Shown: positions 41,901-54,800, numbered from the stretch's first letter. The stretch is DNA of 64,000 nt from Plazaster borealis (GCA_021014325.1 CM037472.1:682001-746000), one strand, 5' to 3'. A program made the numbers and translations. Notes: a model not told the origin generated them from the letters alone.

Positions 41901-44080
41901 TGGATACCGAGGAAGAAATTGACCCATCAAACTTGCAGTCTCAAGAATGTTGGTGTTTGAAGTAGATGTATGATGAACATTGGAGATGCGATTTACTAAA
42001 GATGAGCTTCAAATGAAGGAGACTTTTTTGAAGAAGACAATCAGTCCTTAAAGAAGAAGAGCTTTGTCTGTTCCATCCTGTTTAGTAATCCGTTTTTTAA
42101 GCAAAAGAGAAACTCTTTTAAAATAATCAGTACTACAAATATGCACCGAAGAGTTAAGTCTCTATGCAACAGATACATGAAGTGGAGGAACGACAAAGAC
42201 TTGAGTCGCTGATTTTGAAGACATGCATCAAATGATGAAGATCTTAGAAACCGAGGAAGAAATTGACCCATCAAATTTGTTGTCTCAAGAATGTTGGTGT
42301 TTGAAGCAGATGAATGATGAACACTGGAGATGCATTTTAATAACCGAAGATAAAACAGAGACTTAAGTTGGTGATTTTGAAGACGGGCATCAAATAATGA
42401 AGATCTTAGAAACTGAGGAAGAAATGACCCATCAAACTTGCTGTCTCAAGAATGTTGGTGTTTGAAGTAGATGAATGATGAACATTGGAGATGCGATTTA
42501 CTCAAAATGAGCTTCAAATGAAGGAGACGTTTTTGAAGAAGACAATCAGTCCATAAAGAAGAATTACTTTGATAGTTCCATCCTGTTCAGTAATCCGTTT
42601 TTAATGCAAAAGAGGAACTCTTTTAAAATAATCAGTGCTACTAATATGCACCGAAGAGTTAAATCTCTATGCAACGGACACTTAAAGAGGAGGAACGATG
42701 GAGACTTGAGTTGCTGTTCTTGAAGAAAGGCATCAAATGATGAAGATCTTAGACACCGAGGAAGAAATTGACCCATCAAACTTGCAGTCTCAAGAATGTT
42801 GGTGTTTGAAGTAGATGTATGATGAACATTGGAGATGCGATTTACTGAAGATGAGCTTCAAATGAAGGAGACTTTTTTGAAGAAGACAATCAGTCCATAA
42901 AGAAGAAGAGCTTTGTTTGTTCCATCCTGTTTAGTAATCCGTTTTTTATGCAAAAGAGAAACTCTTTTAAAATAATCAGTGCTACTATGCACCGAAGAGT
43001 TAAGTCTCTATGCAACAGATACATGAAGTGGAGGAACGACAAAGACTTGAGTCGCTGATTTTGAAGACATGCATCAAATGATGAAGATCTTAGATACCGA
43101 GGAAGAAATTGACCCATCAAACTTGTTGTCTCAAGAATGTTGGTGTTTGAAGTAGATGAATGATGAACATTGGAGATGCAGTTTACTCAAGATGAGCTTC
43201 AAATGAAGGAGACCTTTTTGAAGAAGACAATCAGTCCATAAAGAAGAATTACTTTGATAGTTCCATCCTGTTCAGTAATCCGTTTTTAATGCAAAAGAGG
43301 AACTCTTTTAAAATAATCAGTGCTACTAATATGCACCGAAGAGTTAAATCTCTATGCAACGGACACTTAAAGAGGAGGAACGATGGAGACTTGAGTTGCT
43401 GTTCTTGAAGAAAGGCATCAAATGATGAAGATCTTGGATACCGAGGAAGAAATTGACCCATCAAACTTGCAGTCTCAAGAATGTTGGTGTTTGAAGTAGA
43501 TGTATGATGAACATTGGAGATGCGATTTACTGAAGATGAGCTTCAAATGAAGGAGACTTTTTTGAAGAAGACAATCAGTCCATAAAGAAGAAGAGCTTTG
43601 TTTGTTCCATCCTGTTTAGTAATCCGTTTTTTATGCAAAAGAGAAACTCTTTTAAAATAATCAGTGCTACTATGCACCGAAGAGTTAAGTCTCTATGCAA
43701 CAGATACATGAAGTGGAGGAACGACAAAGACTTGAGTTGCTGATTTTGAAGACATGCATCAAATGATGAAGATCTTAGATACCGAGGAAGAAATTGACCC
43801 ATCAAACTTGTTGTCTCAAGAATGTTGGTGTTTGAAGTAGATGAATGATGAACATCAGAGATGCATTTTAATAACCGAAGATAAGACTTAAGTTGCTGAT
43901 TTTAAGACGGGCATCAAATGATGAAGACCTTACATACCAAGGTAGAAATTGAAGGAAACCTTGTTGAAAAAGACAATCAGCCCATAAAGATGTTTAACAA
44001 AAGAAGAACTCTTTCAAAATAATCAGTGCTACAAATATGCACCGAAGAGTTCAAGCTCTATGCAACAGATGTACATGAAG
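38957..44080. repeat. Satellite array with 344 bp and 162 bp monomers
   Basis: Seventeen monomers can be counted by the motif ATTGACCCATCAAA or close variants, spaced about 344 or 162 bp apart. A 344-344-162 pattern (~850 bp) recurs. On the minus strand ten monomers carry an open frame of 71-77 codons, or 131-143 when fused with a short monomer, beginning MMGQFLPRYLRSSSFDA. The plus strand of many units reads MKILDTEEEIDPSNL before a stop. Openness on both strands and homogenised copies make coding uncertain, and I recognise no domain. Confidence 0.9.
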
Positions 44081-44099
44081 AGCATTATGATCCCTTATT

Positions 44100-45900
44100 A
44101 TTCAAATAATTTTAAAAGATTAGAAAACCCCAGCAAACCTGGCTACCCCTAAATCCCTCACCCGGTGGTATTGACAGGCCATGAAATGAAACTTTCAAAT
44201 TAGTAGAAAATGCTGCTCCGAATTGTAAGTTGACAGCCATTTATCATTTAATAACAATTGCTTTGAATTGACTGTTGCTTGGCCAGCAAATTTGATCTGA
44301 ATGCTAGAAAGCCGAAAGGTCACAAATAGGTCAACAGCCAGTCTACATACATGTACAAACCACCTCATTCCATGGTCTTTGAAATACTCTAAGGAAACCA
44401 CAAAATGTATGAGATGTAAACAGGTGAGTGGTAATAGGGTCTTGATTATGCAGGCACGCGCGCACGCTAATTGTTCTGACTTCCGGGCTCTTTTTGAAAG
44501 ATTAGACCCAGCATTCTTTTCTACAGCCAACCAACTTATGAAATTGCACTGACTTTGCTAAGCTAAAGGACCAATAATCGGTTAGGCTCATACCTTCAGA
44601 ATTAATTATTGAAAAATGGGGATGTGGAAGAAAATTTTATAAATTGCATAATTAAAGTGCATTTTTGTAAAAATGTTAAATGTTAAAATGGTTTGAAAGT
44701 GTTGTTTCGGGTTTTTTCTGACATGTTGGGTGGGCGAATTCAACTTAAGTTGTAAACGGTGAACTGAAAGTTTATGCGCTGACGAAGAGTTTGCGCAGCG
44801 GTTTAAATGCACTTGACTTTTGACATTGGGTAAGTACATAAATGAAAAAATGCATGTTAAATATGACAAACTTTTGACTTTTTGACTCACGAATGACGAC
44901 CTCTTCAGGGCGGGCCCTTGTTGCCTCCAACCGTCTCAGTCATTTGACAAATACTGCAATGTTCAGTCCGCAAAAGTTGAAGACCAAAAGTTCAAAGTTT
45001 GCGATATGTCTCCTGATACTGCAATTTCGGTGCGAGCCTCAAAACATTCACTCCACCGCTGTGATTCCATGGAAAATTCATAATTTTGGCAGAAAATTCC
45101 CTTCCAAGTCACAAAAGACATGTCGCTAAGTTGAACCGAAAAACTCACACTTTTTGAGGTAAAAAACTCATTCTAAAGTGCGTAGACTGAGTTTTGGGTG
45201 GAGCAAAACTGGCACAGGTCCTATCTCGATGCAATCCAGCTAATTTATGGTAAAGGCGGCCGGAAAATTTGCCCAAATTGTCAACCTCATTGTTTATAGG
45301 TGGCGTAGGTATATGTTTGAAGAAATAATAGAAAGTAATGAATTCAAATTAATCCGCGTCCCAAAATTTGTCATCTTTTTGACTTAATTGGCAATATCTC
45401 TGCACCTAATTATTTTATAATTATTAAAATTTCATTTAAAAATGGGATGCTCAGCGTTTTTGTCCCGTAATGTGACATTTGAGTGTGTTCCCACTGCTCT
45501 ATTTTGTATCGGTCGGAAAGTAGTGATGAGTTCATCCTGTCAGTTTGGTTGAATTTGATTGGTTAGAACTTGTGACGTGCCTCAATGACCTAAAAAGAAG
45601 GGCAATTAGCAGACGATAATCTCATCGCTAGGTGTGAAACAGGTTGATGGGCCAGAAAACTAGTTTTAAAAAGTTGCTATAGAGATAAGTTTTAATTCAT
45701 ATAAATAAATATATTTATATAATAATTGAAGCGGGAAGGAAGGACCGCCGTCAGGTGATGTTATCAAGACGATTTTAAATATGTGCTGGGGGAGGGGGAG
45801 GTCTAGCCTCACGGGAAGTGTACAACCTTCCGGACAAAGCCAGGACCGTCTGAAACACCTCTGAAGCCCTCCAAGTAGCTTAGCACACCAAAAGTAAGCA
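44100..45900. other. Intergenic stretch without recognisable genes
   Basis: Frames at 44195-44552 and 44893-45129 are short, have no recognised motif, and show no convincing splice context. I see no mobile-element structure here beyond AT-rich unique-looking sequence. Confidence 0.4.
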
Positions 45901-45904
45901 CACA

Positions 45905-46246
45905 TTTCATGGAGCTAAAAGTAGCACAAAACAAAGGTTACCAGGGCCCAATTTCATAGAGCTGCTTAAGCACAAAAAGTAGCTAAGCACAAAATAATTA
46001 TGCTTACCAGAATAAGGTTACCAGCCAAAATACCATGTCACATGTACAATTTATGACTGGTATCCTACTCCTTTTTGCTTAACAGAAAATTGTTAAGCAA
46101 TCTGCTTGAGCAGCTCTATGAAATTGGGCCCTGCCAAAATACCATGTCCCATGTACCGTCTTTGAATGGTTTCTGTTTAGTTTTGCTCAGTGGAAAACTG
46201 CTGAGCAAAATGTTCTGCTGAAAAGCAGCTCTATTAAATCGGGCCC
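45905..46246. mobile_element. GGGCCC MITE carrying an inserted copy of its own family
   Basis: The outer copy (45905-45941 and 46134-46246) is interrupted by a complete copy at about 45942-46133 (CAGGGCCCAATTTCATAG to CTATGAAATTGGGCCCTG). The host sequence continues as 'ccaaaataccatgtcccatg' after the insert. Confidence 0.8.
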
Positions 46247-46349
46247 AGGTTTTTAACACTTTGCAACACTTAACACTTTAACGCTTTTCAAGCGCCCCAA
46301 CCAACCCTTCCCACCAAAATAGAAGAGCTGAAAGCACAGACCCTACTCA

Positions 46350-46795
46350 GCTTCGCCGAAAAGTAGATAAGCACAACAAAATTATGCTTACCAGAATAAG
46401 ATTACTATCTAAAATACCATGTCACATGTACCATTTGTGACTGGTATCCTGCTCATTTCTGCAAAGTAGGAGATTGTTAGCAATATTTTCTACCGTAAGC
46501 AGCTCTAAAAAAATTGGACCAGACTACGGTTACCATCCAAAATTACCGTTTTTTGTCAGTATTGTGCTGCGGTGACTGTGATGGGCCTAGCAGAAAATGG
46601 TTGAGCAATATTTTCCTCATAAAGCTAGTCAGTACAAAAACCTGCCAAGCACAGAAAAAATCTTGCTTAACAGAAACGGGTTACCAGCAAAAATTCCATA
46701 AAGTTGTTATTGTTGCGACTGGTGCCCACTAATTTGTTTCGCTTAGCAAATAAATTAGCTAAGCAGTATTTAACAGTTTTGAAATTGGGCCCGGG
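46350..46795. mobile_element. Two further degenerate GGGCCC-family copies
   Basis: 46350-46522 contains 'gcacaacaaaattatgcttacc' and ends 'agcagctctaaaaaaattgg'. 46523-46795 ends 'ttgaaattgggcccgggg'. With the nested pair just upstream, four copies lie within 0.9 kb. Confidence 0.65.
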
Positions 46796-47029
46796 GAGGA
46801 GGTAGTTTAAAAGAAAACAGGCTGCTGCATATTTAACTTTTAATATTGTCTATCATTTGTGGTTTTGTTCTGTTCAGTTTTCCTTACGTATGCGTCTAAT
46901 AAGTTGTACGCCCCGGGCCCTCCTCAGCGTGTCTCGAAGACGGCGCCTGACAAAATTATGATGCAGCAGGCGGCCCAGACAAAAATGCTATCATCATCAA
47001 TGTGCTCTGTGTATGTACATGTATGGTAC

Positions 47030-47115
47030 ATTTGCATCTACTTGTACATGTTTGTGTACGGCCGGAACAATGTACATGTACATGTACCTGTACATGTACA
47101 TGTACATGTACATCA
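47030..47115. repeat. TGTACA simple repeat
   Basis: A run of TGTACA units at about 47070-47113, locally palindromic. Short open frames over it (VHVHVH on both strands) are repeat artefacts. Confidence 0.9.
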
Positions 47116-47219
47116 CTGTATAATAGCAACAGCAGTGTGATGAACTTCCTCACTTAGCTGGTTCGCGGAAACAGTACTGTATATTGCACACAATCATTGG
47201 TACTCCAGTACGTTGTTTT

Positions 47220-47359
47220 ATTATACACAGGCTGGTGGTGTGTCTGTCTCCGAGTCCGAGATCCCTCCTGGCTCTTGCTCCCAACTTTGTTTTTTTCCAC
47301 TTTATTTGGCCTACATGAAGCTGTTGTGTTTCTCCGCTTTTTAAAACCGCTTCAGTTTT
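47220..47359 (+). promoter_or_regulatory. Possible non-coding first exon of the SIAH gene
   Basis: The SIAH coding exon is preceded by an acceptor, so a 5' UTR exon must lie upstream. A GC-richer stretch ends in TTTT/GTAAGT at 47359, a good donor, and it lies 4.5 kb before the acceptor at 51874. This is a guess from splice signal and composition only. Confidence 0.25.
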
Positions 47360-47718
47360 GTAAGTAGCTTAAGTGAGTTTACTCGATCGTCATAATAATT
47401 TATGAAATAGTGGTAATGTCGCTTGAAACACTAAGGATATTTGTACGTGCAATGTCTATGGCATATGCGAAGTGTGTAGTCTGAAAAAAACCCATTCAAT
47501 GTTTATGAGGGTCGTGAGCTTTGCTCCTCGGCCACCTAGGTATTGCTTGAGGTTTCCCCCATGTCAACAGACTGCCGACTGTGATAGAGTATTTTTTAGT
47601 AACCATTCCACTATTCGTCATGTTAAAGCTTTTGTTAACTAAATGAAGACACATTTAATTCTAACAAATTTATTTCCAGCATTATAGTTTACTTTAATTT
47701 ATGTCATTTTTGATTATG

Positions 47719-47761
47719 ATGTTTGAGGCATTAATATAATTTATATTAATGCCTCAAACAT
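47719..47761. repeat. Perfect 21 bp inverted repeat (hairpin)
   Basis: ATGTTTGAGGCATTAATATA is followed, after a 3-base centre, by its exact complement. It is too short for a transposon alone. A second palindrome follows 23 bp later. Confidence 0.9.
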
Positions 47762-47783
47762 AGGTCTATCGAAAATACCGCCT

Positions 47784-47889
47784 GGTTGATTTTGCACAAA
47801 GGTCGAAAGGCACTGTGGAAGGAAAAATGTACAAACAGTGTTCCCTTTTCGTTCCCACAGTGCCTTTCAACCATTGTGCAAAATCAACC
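47784..47889. mobile_element. Small palindromic element
   Basis: Arms GGTTGATTTTGCACAA and TTGTGCAAAATCAACC flank inner arms AAAGGCACTGTGG and CCACAGTGCCTTT. It looks like a roughly 105 bp MITE. Confidence 0.75.
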
Positions 47890-48479
47890 AAAAGGCAAAA
47901 TCAACCAAAGGTGTTTGCGAAAGACCTTATCGTTATGGCTGAGCATCGTCGTTGATGAAACATCCTTTTTGCGAAAACCTTTTGAATCTTCAAAATCAGG
48001 ATGCATTTCTGAGAGGGTTATATGATTATGATTAAATATTACTTTTAGTTGCCCTTTATCGCTGTAGTTCAGAACTTTAAATGTGGATTTTTTGTTCAGC
48101 AGAAATAATGACAAATAAAAACAGTCAAAAGACTGCAGTGCTGTATTCAACAGCCTCTTTTCATGTTATGAATATAAATTACAATCTTGTCGTTTATCAT
48201 TACAAGTAAAAAATTTAGTCGGTGGCATCTTTTTTCATTTTCCTTCAAACAATAGCTAGCAATGACCTAAACTCTACACACACGCACGTACAATCCTACA
48301 TCTAGCACTTTCAGGATGTTTTGATTCAGTTATGTATTTTGAAATGTCGGGTAAGTAACCTGCATTTCAGAGGTAACAATTAATTAATTCTTTAAATTCA
48401 TTTCATTAATTTACTGAGGTAATTTTGTCATACGTACGTACATGTACACTTGACTTGCATGTCTGAAAAAAAATAATTA

Positions 48480-50250
48480 AAAATCAATTAATCAATCAAT
48501 CAATACAAAGTACATGTGCAATTACAGATGTACTGAATACAAACATTTGTAGTATTCCAAGGTCTTTTATAACAAAGGAAGCTGGGCATTTCATCAACAG
48601 ATTTATTTGTTCTTTGTATTTATTCAAAAATGCTACTTAAATTATGTATAATAGTAATACACTTACAATGGCCCTGTGGGAGATGGGTACTCGGACAAAA
48701 GATACAAAAATAAATATAAATAAATTGGGAAACAAACTACAAGAGGAAAACTTTCACATTGCAAAAGTTTTTAATGGCGTCATGTTTCGACCCGAGCAGA
48801 ATGGCCTCACATTTTGACCCTGGCAAAATTTTTCTCAAAGGTTACTTTTATTTTTCTTTTGTATTATTTTTGGTTGGAGTTAAATGCACATGTACCAAAC
48901 TGCCAATGAGTGTTTAACAAACCATATCATCAAGCATGGAGGTATAATAAGCCTTGATGATTAATGTTACAGACAACTAATATTCTAGAAAAATTGCAAA
49001 ACTTTAAAAGTTTCATTCAATTCAATATAAATTTAAAAAAATTTGACACACGATTAGCGATAATATCAAGAAGATACAATCGAACAATCAAGTTAACCAT
49101 GTGGAGGTCAATGTATGATCTGAAAAATCGAGGGGCTTGTCTGTAAGTGTAAACAAAAAAACATATTGTAAAAAATTACCTGCGAAATATTGATAAAATG
49201 CATTTAAAAAGAATTCTCCCAACAAATTAGAAAATATGAAATGTTTCTGTGACTTGATGAACAATAAAATCCCCGACTTCAAATGTGTCTTGAAAATATC
49301 TAGAACATGACTAAAAATAAATAACATATTTCCAAGTAATCTTTGCATTGCTTTAAATTTTCAAAAGAAATATACCAGAGGAAGCATAACAATTCGTAAC
49401 CCTACAAATTCAAACAGGGCAAAGTGTTTAATTTTGTTAGGTTAGGTACAGTGAAGTTAGGATTGGGTGTTTGATTCTGTGGGATTGTGTATCCTTGCTA
49501 CCAAATAATGGTGTTGGAATTTGATTGACTGGGTATGGTGGATGTGTGAAATGTACCTCCATGCTCTAATGATGTGTAATTTTGTTTGAGTGGGGATAGT
49601 TGTTTGATTATGTTACGTTGGGTACTGTGTGATTTCACTGATCAAATTTTGCACATGCCAAGTGTACACACCCACAACAAAATCAAACAAAAAAGGCCTG
49701 TTGGAGTTTGTTAGGTTGTGTATCGTCCCTTCTTGATTGGGTACAGTTCCCATCGCATGGTAGTGTAAGCTGTTGGAATGTGTTGGGTTAGGGATGGATT
49801 CTAGTAAAAACACTTTGGGAGTTAGGGTTAAAGAATAAATGGTTAAAACTTTAGCATAATTCCAGTTTATTTCATTTACATGTGCAGCTCATCTCAGGGA
49901 AATATAGGCCCTAATACATGTATTATGACCTTAGATTTTCCTGTTTGTGTAATTTTAAACAGAGTTTCGTTTTTAGCTTCAGCTCCTTACTTCCTCTTCC
50001 TAAACACAATGCATTCAAAGTAAATGACCTTGGCGTTTGTGTTCTTGTTTTGGTTTAACTAGGTTTATTTTTAAAAACCAAACAAAGGCCTCATATTTCA
50101 TTGTGGTTAAAGGCAAAGTAGTGTTACCTTTGTAAAGAAGCTAAATTTAAATTTCTACAAGAACATTTCAAGGTGCACAAAGGCAATAAACCAGGGGCAT
50201 GGAGGCAATTGCTTCTATTGCCTCTGAATCTGCAAACCTAAAACAATTAA
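48480..50250. other. Intronic/intergenic stretch with minor repeats
   Basis: It holds an (AATC)n run at 48483-48508, a decayed MITE related to the one at 30236-30355 (about 48765-48845), a 'gttaggttgggta'-type degenerate repeat at 49430-49800, and part of the GGCCTGGAATTTC family at about 50095-50235. No gene is seen. Confidence 0.45.
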
Positions 50251-50315
50251 CAAATATTTTATTGTCATTAATTTAGGAAATATACATGTAAGTGTTTTCT
50301 TTTCTCCATCAACTA

Positions 50316-50499
50316 GGTCCAATTTCAAAAGTAACTAAAGCACAAAACAATTTGCTTTATAGCAAAATAAGATAACCCGCCAAAACACGATCATAATACC
50401 ATCTTTTACTGTTTACTGTTTTCCCGCTAAGGTTTGCTTCTGAAGCAGCAAATTGTTAGATAAGTTTTCTGCTTTAAAGCAGCTCTATGAAATTGGGTC
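50316..50499. mobile_element. Palindromic GGGCCC MITE
   Basis: Ends read GGTCCAATTTCAAAAG and GCAGCTCTATGAAATTGGG. It lies in the presumed 5' intron of the SIAH gene. Confidence 0.7.
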
Positions 50500-51582
50500 T
50501 TGATGGTATTTAAGACTAATTTTCAACCAGAATCCTAGACACTTTGTGTGGTAGTCATCAAAGTTATTTTTAAAAAGATGATGGCTTTGAGACTGGCTAC
50601 TTGGCTGATGAACTTAATCTGTTTATGATTTGACAGTCTGACAGTCTGAGTCATGAAAACCACAATCAGTCAAATTCTGCAATCTGATGTATGTTATATA
50701 TAGTAACCCATAATGTCACATTGTTTATTGCATGCATTTTCTGAGAATCAATGTCATGTTACACATGAACTGCATTTAACAGATTGGGATTGGCACCATC
50801 TTATGAATAAAACATATTGTATTGAATATATAGTAGCTAATTTACATACAGTTGCTAATGTGTGACCCTTGCTGCCAGGAGCTGCATGTTTGTACTGCAT
50901 ATGGCAAATGATATGTGTCTTCTGACCCTTATTGGGTGCACTCCTTAAAAGGTTACTTATTATGGTCAAGGATGCTGACTCAGTGTCGTTACTCACAACT
51001 GTCTGAATTTTTTACTTCACTTCACAGAATTTGCAATATTTGTTCAGGTTCCAAGGTTCTTGTATTAAATCAGTTTAGGTTTCATATTTCAATGCCAGGT
51101 TTGTCATTTGTATTGAACTGTGAAGTAATACCACACTTTTGGCAAGAGTAAAACAGGTCTGAGAGCAAGAAGTTGATGTCACAATATTATAAGATAGAAA
51201 TATGTTTTATAAGATACTACTGTTTAAAACAACCACAATTATCTATTTAAGTGGACAAAAAGTAATGTCATCAGAAGTCAGATTTAGTAACATTCAAGTA
51301 AGATAACTAAATGAAGTGTTTGTGATGATGTCACATTTACATGGAATTGTAGACTCAATGTCTAGTACGTCTCATCAGCCATCCTCTACATGTACCAATT
51401 GCATTTTATGTTTTATTCTCATTTTGGGTGGTCATTGTTATGGTTACCTGATGTCATTTGTCATTATCCCTGCCTGTCTAATGGTCATTTATATCATACC
51501 TGCAGTAAATTTGGTTCTTGTAGCAAAGTTGTTACAATCATAGGTCATGACCCCTTTGGATTTTTACTGACCATAATTTTAC

Positions 51583-51742
51583 AGGCCTGGAATTTCATCT
51601 TTAAGGCCTTTTTTTCAACTTGCAAAGGGCACTTCAGATGTAAAATCTTAAAGTCTATGGGAAACTTTTGAAGGGGCACCAAGATCAAGACTGGGGCAAT
51701 GGAGGTCAATGTCTCTGTTGCCTCTGTGTAATTCCAAGCCTG
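51583..51742. mobile_element. MITE of the 'CAGGCCTGGAATTTC' family
   Basis: Ends read AGGCCTGGAATTTCATC and GTAATTCCAAGCCTG. The interior (aaggggcaccaag, ggggcaatgga, tctctgttgcctctg) matches the copies at 21779 and 57247. It lies just upstream of the first SIAH coding exon. Confidence 0.65.
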
Positions 51743-51895
51743 ATTTTAAGCATATAGACAGGGTACCAATATGACATTACGCCATGAACATTTGCAGTCT
51801 TGATCCGATTTTGTCAACAGGATCTCCACAATTACTTTCTGATTAAATATTTCCTACTGTGTTCTCCTATGTAGACCGAGGCTGATTTGACAACC

Positions 51896-54800
51896 ATGAG
51901 TGGTCCACTGACGACAAGTAAAGCCCGTACCCACACACCCACCACCAACCAGGACCTGGCGGGGCTATTTGAGTGTCCTGTGTGCTTCGACTATGTGTTA
52001 CCACCAATACTACAGTGTCAGAGCGGCCATCTTGTCTGTTCAAGTTGTAGACCAAAGCTTAACTGCTGCCCAACTTGTAGAGGGCCTCTCGGTAAGAAAT
52101 ACCAGACTGTTTTTTCACTGTTTAAAAGGCTACTCTAAGATAGAAAAAAACGTTCATGATATCAATATTTGCTTGAAATACTGTGAACATCTTACTCCAT
52201 AGTTAGATTCTTTTGGTATTACTTGGAATCAAAACTATGGCGGTTATTTGTTTTGATTTTTTGATTGTGTAAAGTGTAGATTTTTCTCTTACACCAGACT
52301 CTTATCAAATTGAAAACATCTGTGTACTTGTATTGGTTATTTTTATTCGGAAAATACCTTTAAAATAGCATTTTTGATTTGTTGTTTCATAAATGTTTGT
52401 TTACAAATAGCTTTACAAATAATTTTAAAATGAAACATAAGCTAATCTGTTCAAATGTTTTCCCCTGTAGTTGTTAATAAGATAATACCTTCAAAGTGTT
52501 GTAATATTTTAAACATGTGCATCATTTCAAAATGCTAAATAATTGAATGAAAAAAATGTCTAATTTAAAGTGGACCAATCGACCATTGACCATTACAGGT
52601 GGTATACGAAACCTAGCAATGGAGAAAGTAGCCCAGACAGTGATGTTCCCTTGTAAGTATTCCGCCTCAGGAACACCCGCCCCAGGAACACCCGCCGCAG
52701 GATGCCCTCTTACCATGCCATACACAGATAAACCTGAACATGAAGAGACCTGTGAGTTCCGACCTTACTCCTGTCCATGTCCCGGTGCATCTTGTAAGTG
52801 GCAGGGAGCACTGGAGCGTGTTATGCCACATCTTAATCATGCCCACAAGAGTATCACCACTCTACAGGGTAAGTCACATTCAGCATAACTTCAAGTGTTT
52901 CAAAAAATTTAAAATGTGATTTATAAAAATTGTTTTTATACAGGACTAATTTCATTTGGAATAGTTGTTAGCTACGACAGCCTGAGCTTCACCACATGTC
53001 TTGTAGCTATCATTCCAAACCACAATGGTTGATATCAAATGGTCAGACAGTAGGAGAGTTGACTGTATACTGTGTAGATGCATTCACCACATGATGTCAT
53101 ACTGCAGGCTGGCATAGTTTATCATTCAAAACCACAGTGAATGATATTAAATGGTCAGACAGTAGGAGGGTTCACTGTATACTGTGTAGATGCATTCACC
53201 ACATGATATCATATTGCAGGCTGACATGGGTTATACATCATTTAAAACCACAGTGGGTGATATTGAATGGTCAAACAGTAGGAGGGTTGACTGTGCACTA
53301 TAGATGCATTCACCAGAAACATTGTTTGCAGGCTGGCATAGTTTATTTATCATTCAAAAGGACAGTGGTTGTTAATGCAGGCGTCAATTTGAAGCCTGAA
53401 CCCACCCTCCTCTCCACACATCACCTTTCTTTCATGAGCCAAATTTGTAGTATAGGAGGATTTTCACCACCACTTTCACTATCAGCAAATGTGTGTTAGT
53501 TCAGCTCACCCTTTGAAATTATTTCCATAGGTGAAGCTTCACTTTTCAGTTTTTTTAGGTCTGACGCTTCACCACTGTTTCACACCATATTGGCCATCTG
53601 CATAGTTCAATTCACCTCTCTTAAAAAAAAATGATTTAAATTAATACTATAACTATACCAAATGCTGCAATGGTTAAATTTGTAATTCCAAACCAAAAAG
53701 TACCAAAAAGTACCAGTCAAAAATCCAAAGATACAGATTTATTTTGTCAATCAAATTTTCTAAAAAAACATTTTTTTTGTAAAATTTGTTGTTAAAAAGC
53801 TGTAGTTGTAGTGTCATCTGTCAGCCATATCAAACGTACCACGACACAAAGTCCCAAGTATCAGACATATAGTACATGCGATGTGCGTCGTTTGCGATCG
53901 TTCGTTATCGCCTGCTGCCTGAACATCTGGCGTCCTTCCTTGATAAGACAGGGGGGACCACTAGTCTCCTCCCAGTGCTAACTCGTTGGCGGCGCAACGC
54001 GCCTGCTCGTTCACACAGAAATGAGATCGAGCGTGCAGCGTGCACAAACTTGTGCTTTGCGCGCCATGGAACAATACAATAGTGCGGCGTGTGTTGTGGT
54101 GCGCGTTGTATTTGTGTTTTTGTGTGTGTGTGTGTGTGTAAACTTGTAAATAAAATTCCAAACAAAAAATTCCATTCAAAATTTAGCGATTGCAAAACAG
54201 GCCATCTTCAAAAATTGCCATCAAAATTGATTTTTGAACAGGACACGACTTTGACATTTATTTGACGGATGCGACCGATGTTCATGATGTCATGTCACCA
54301 AACACAAAAAAAAAACCAACACAAACCCTTTTTCATCTTTTTTTCATCAACTTTATAGGTAATTTAAAACAACTTTATTAAAAAAGAGCGTAACAACTTC
54401 ACTATGACACAGGCTTCGGCTCGCTCACGGAGCGTTTGTATTTTGCGACCTCTGAGGAGGGTGGGTCCACGCTTCAAATTGACGCCTGCATAATGAATGG
54501 CCAGACATGTGATTTTCCGACAGGCAAAAAACCAATCTTAAACATCCTCTGCAGAGTTATCAACCCTTTCTCCATTATTTCAAAATCTGACTGTTTGCTC
54601 TTCTGTATGTCCTACAACTCTGTCAACAGGTGAAGATATAGTATTCTTAGCAACTGATATAAACCTTCCAGGAGCTGTAGACTGGGTGATGATGCAAAGC
54701 TGCTTTGGTAACCACTTCATGTTGGTCTTAGAGAAACAAGAGAAGTTTGACGGCCTTCAGCAATTCTTCGCTATCGTTCAACTCATTGGCACTCGTAAAC

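Noticed and set aside
33340..44080. CRISPR array
   Set aside because: Units are long, have no short direct repeat with unique spacers, no cas genes are present, and the DNA is clearly animal.
33340..44080. Direct homology between the cassette array and the 344 bp satellite
   Set aside because: Both share short words such as ATGATGAAG and GATCTT or TATCTT, but I could not align them beyond about 15 bases by eye. A proper local alignment is needed.
44195..44552. Open frames on both strands upstream of the satellite as a first exon
   Set aside because: There is no convincing splice donor or family motif, and neither strand is favoured.
46859..47153. VHVHVH-type open frames
   Set aside because: They are translations of the TGTACA simple repeat on both strands.
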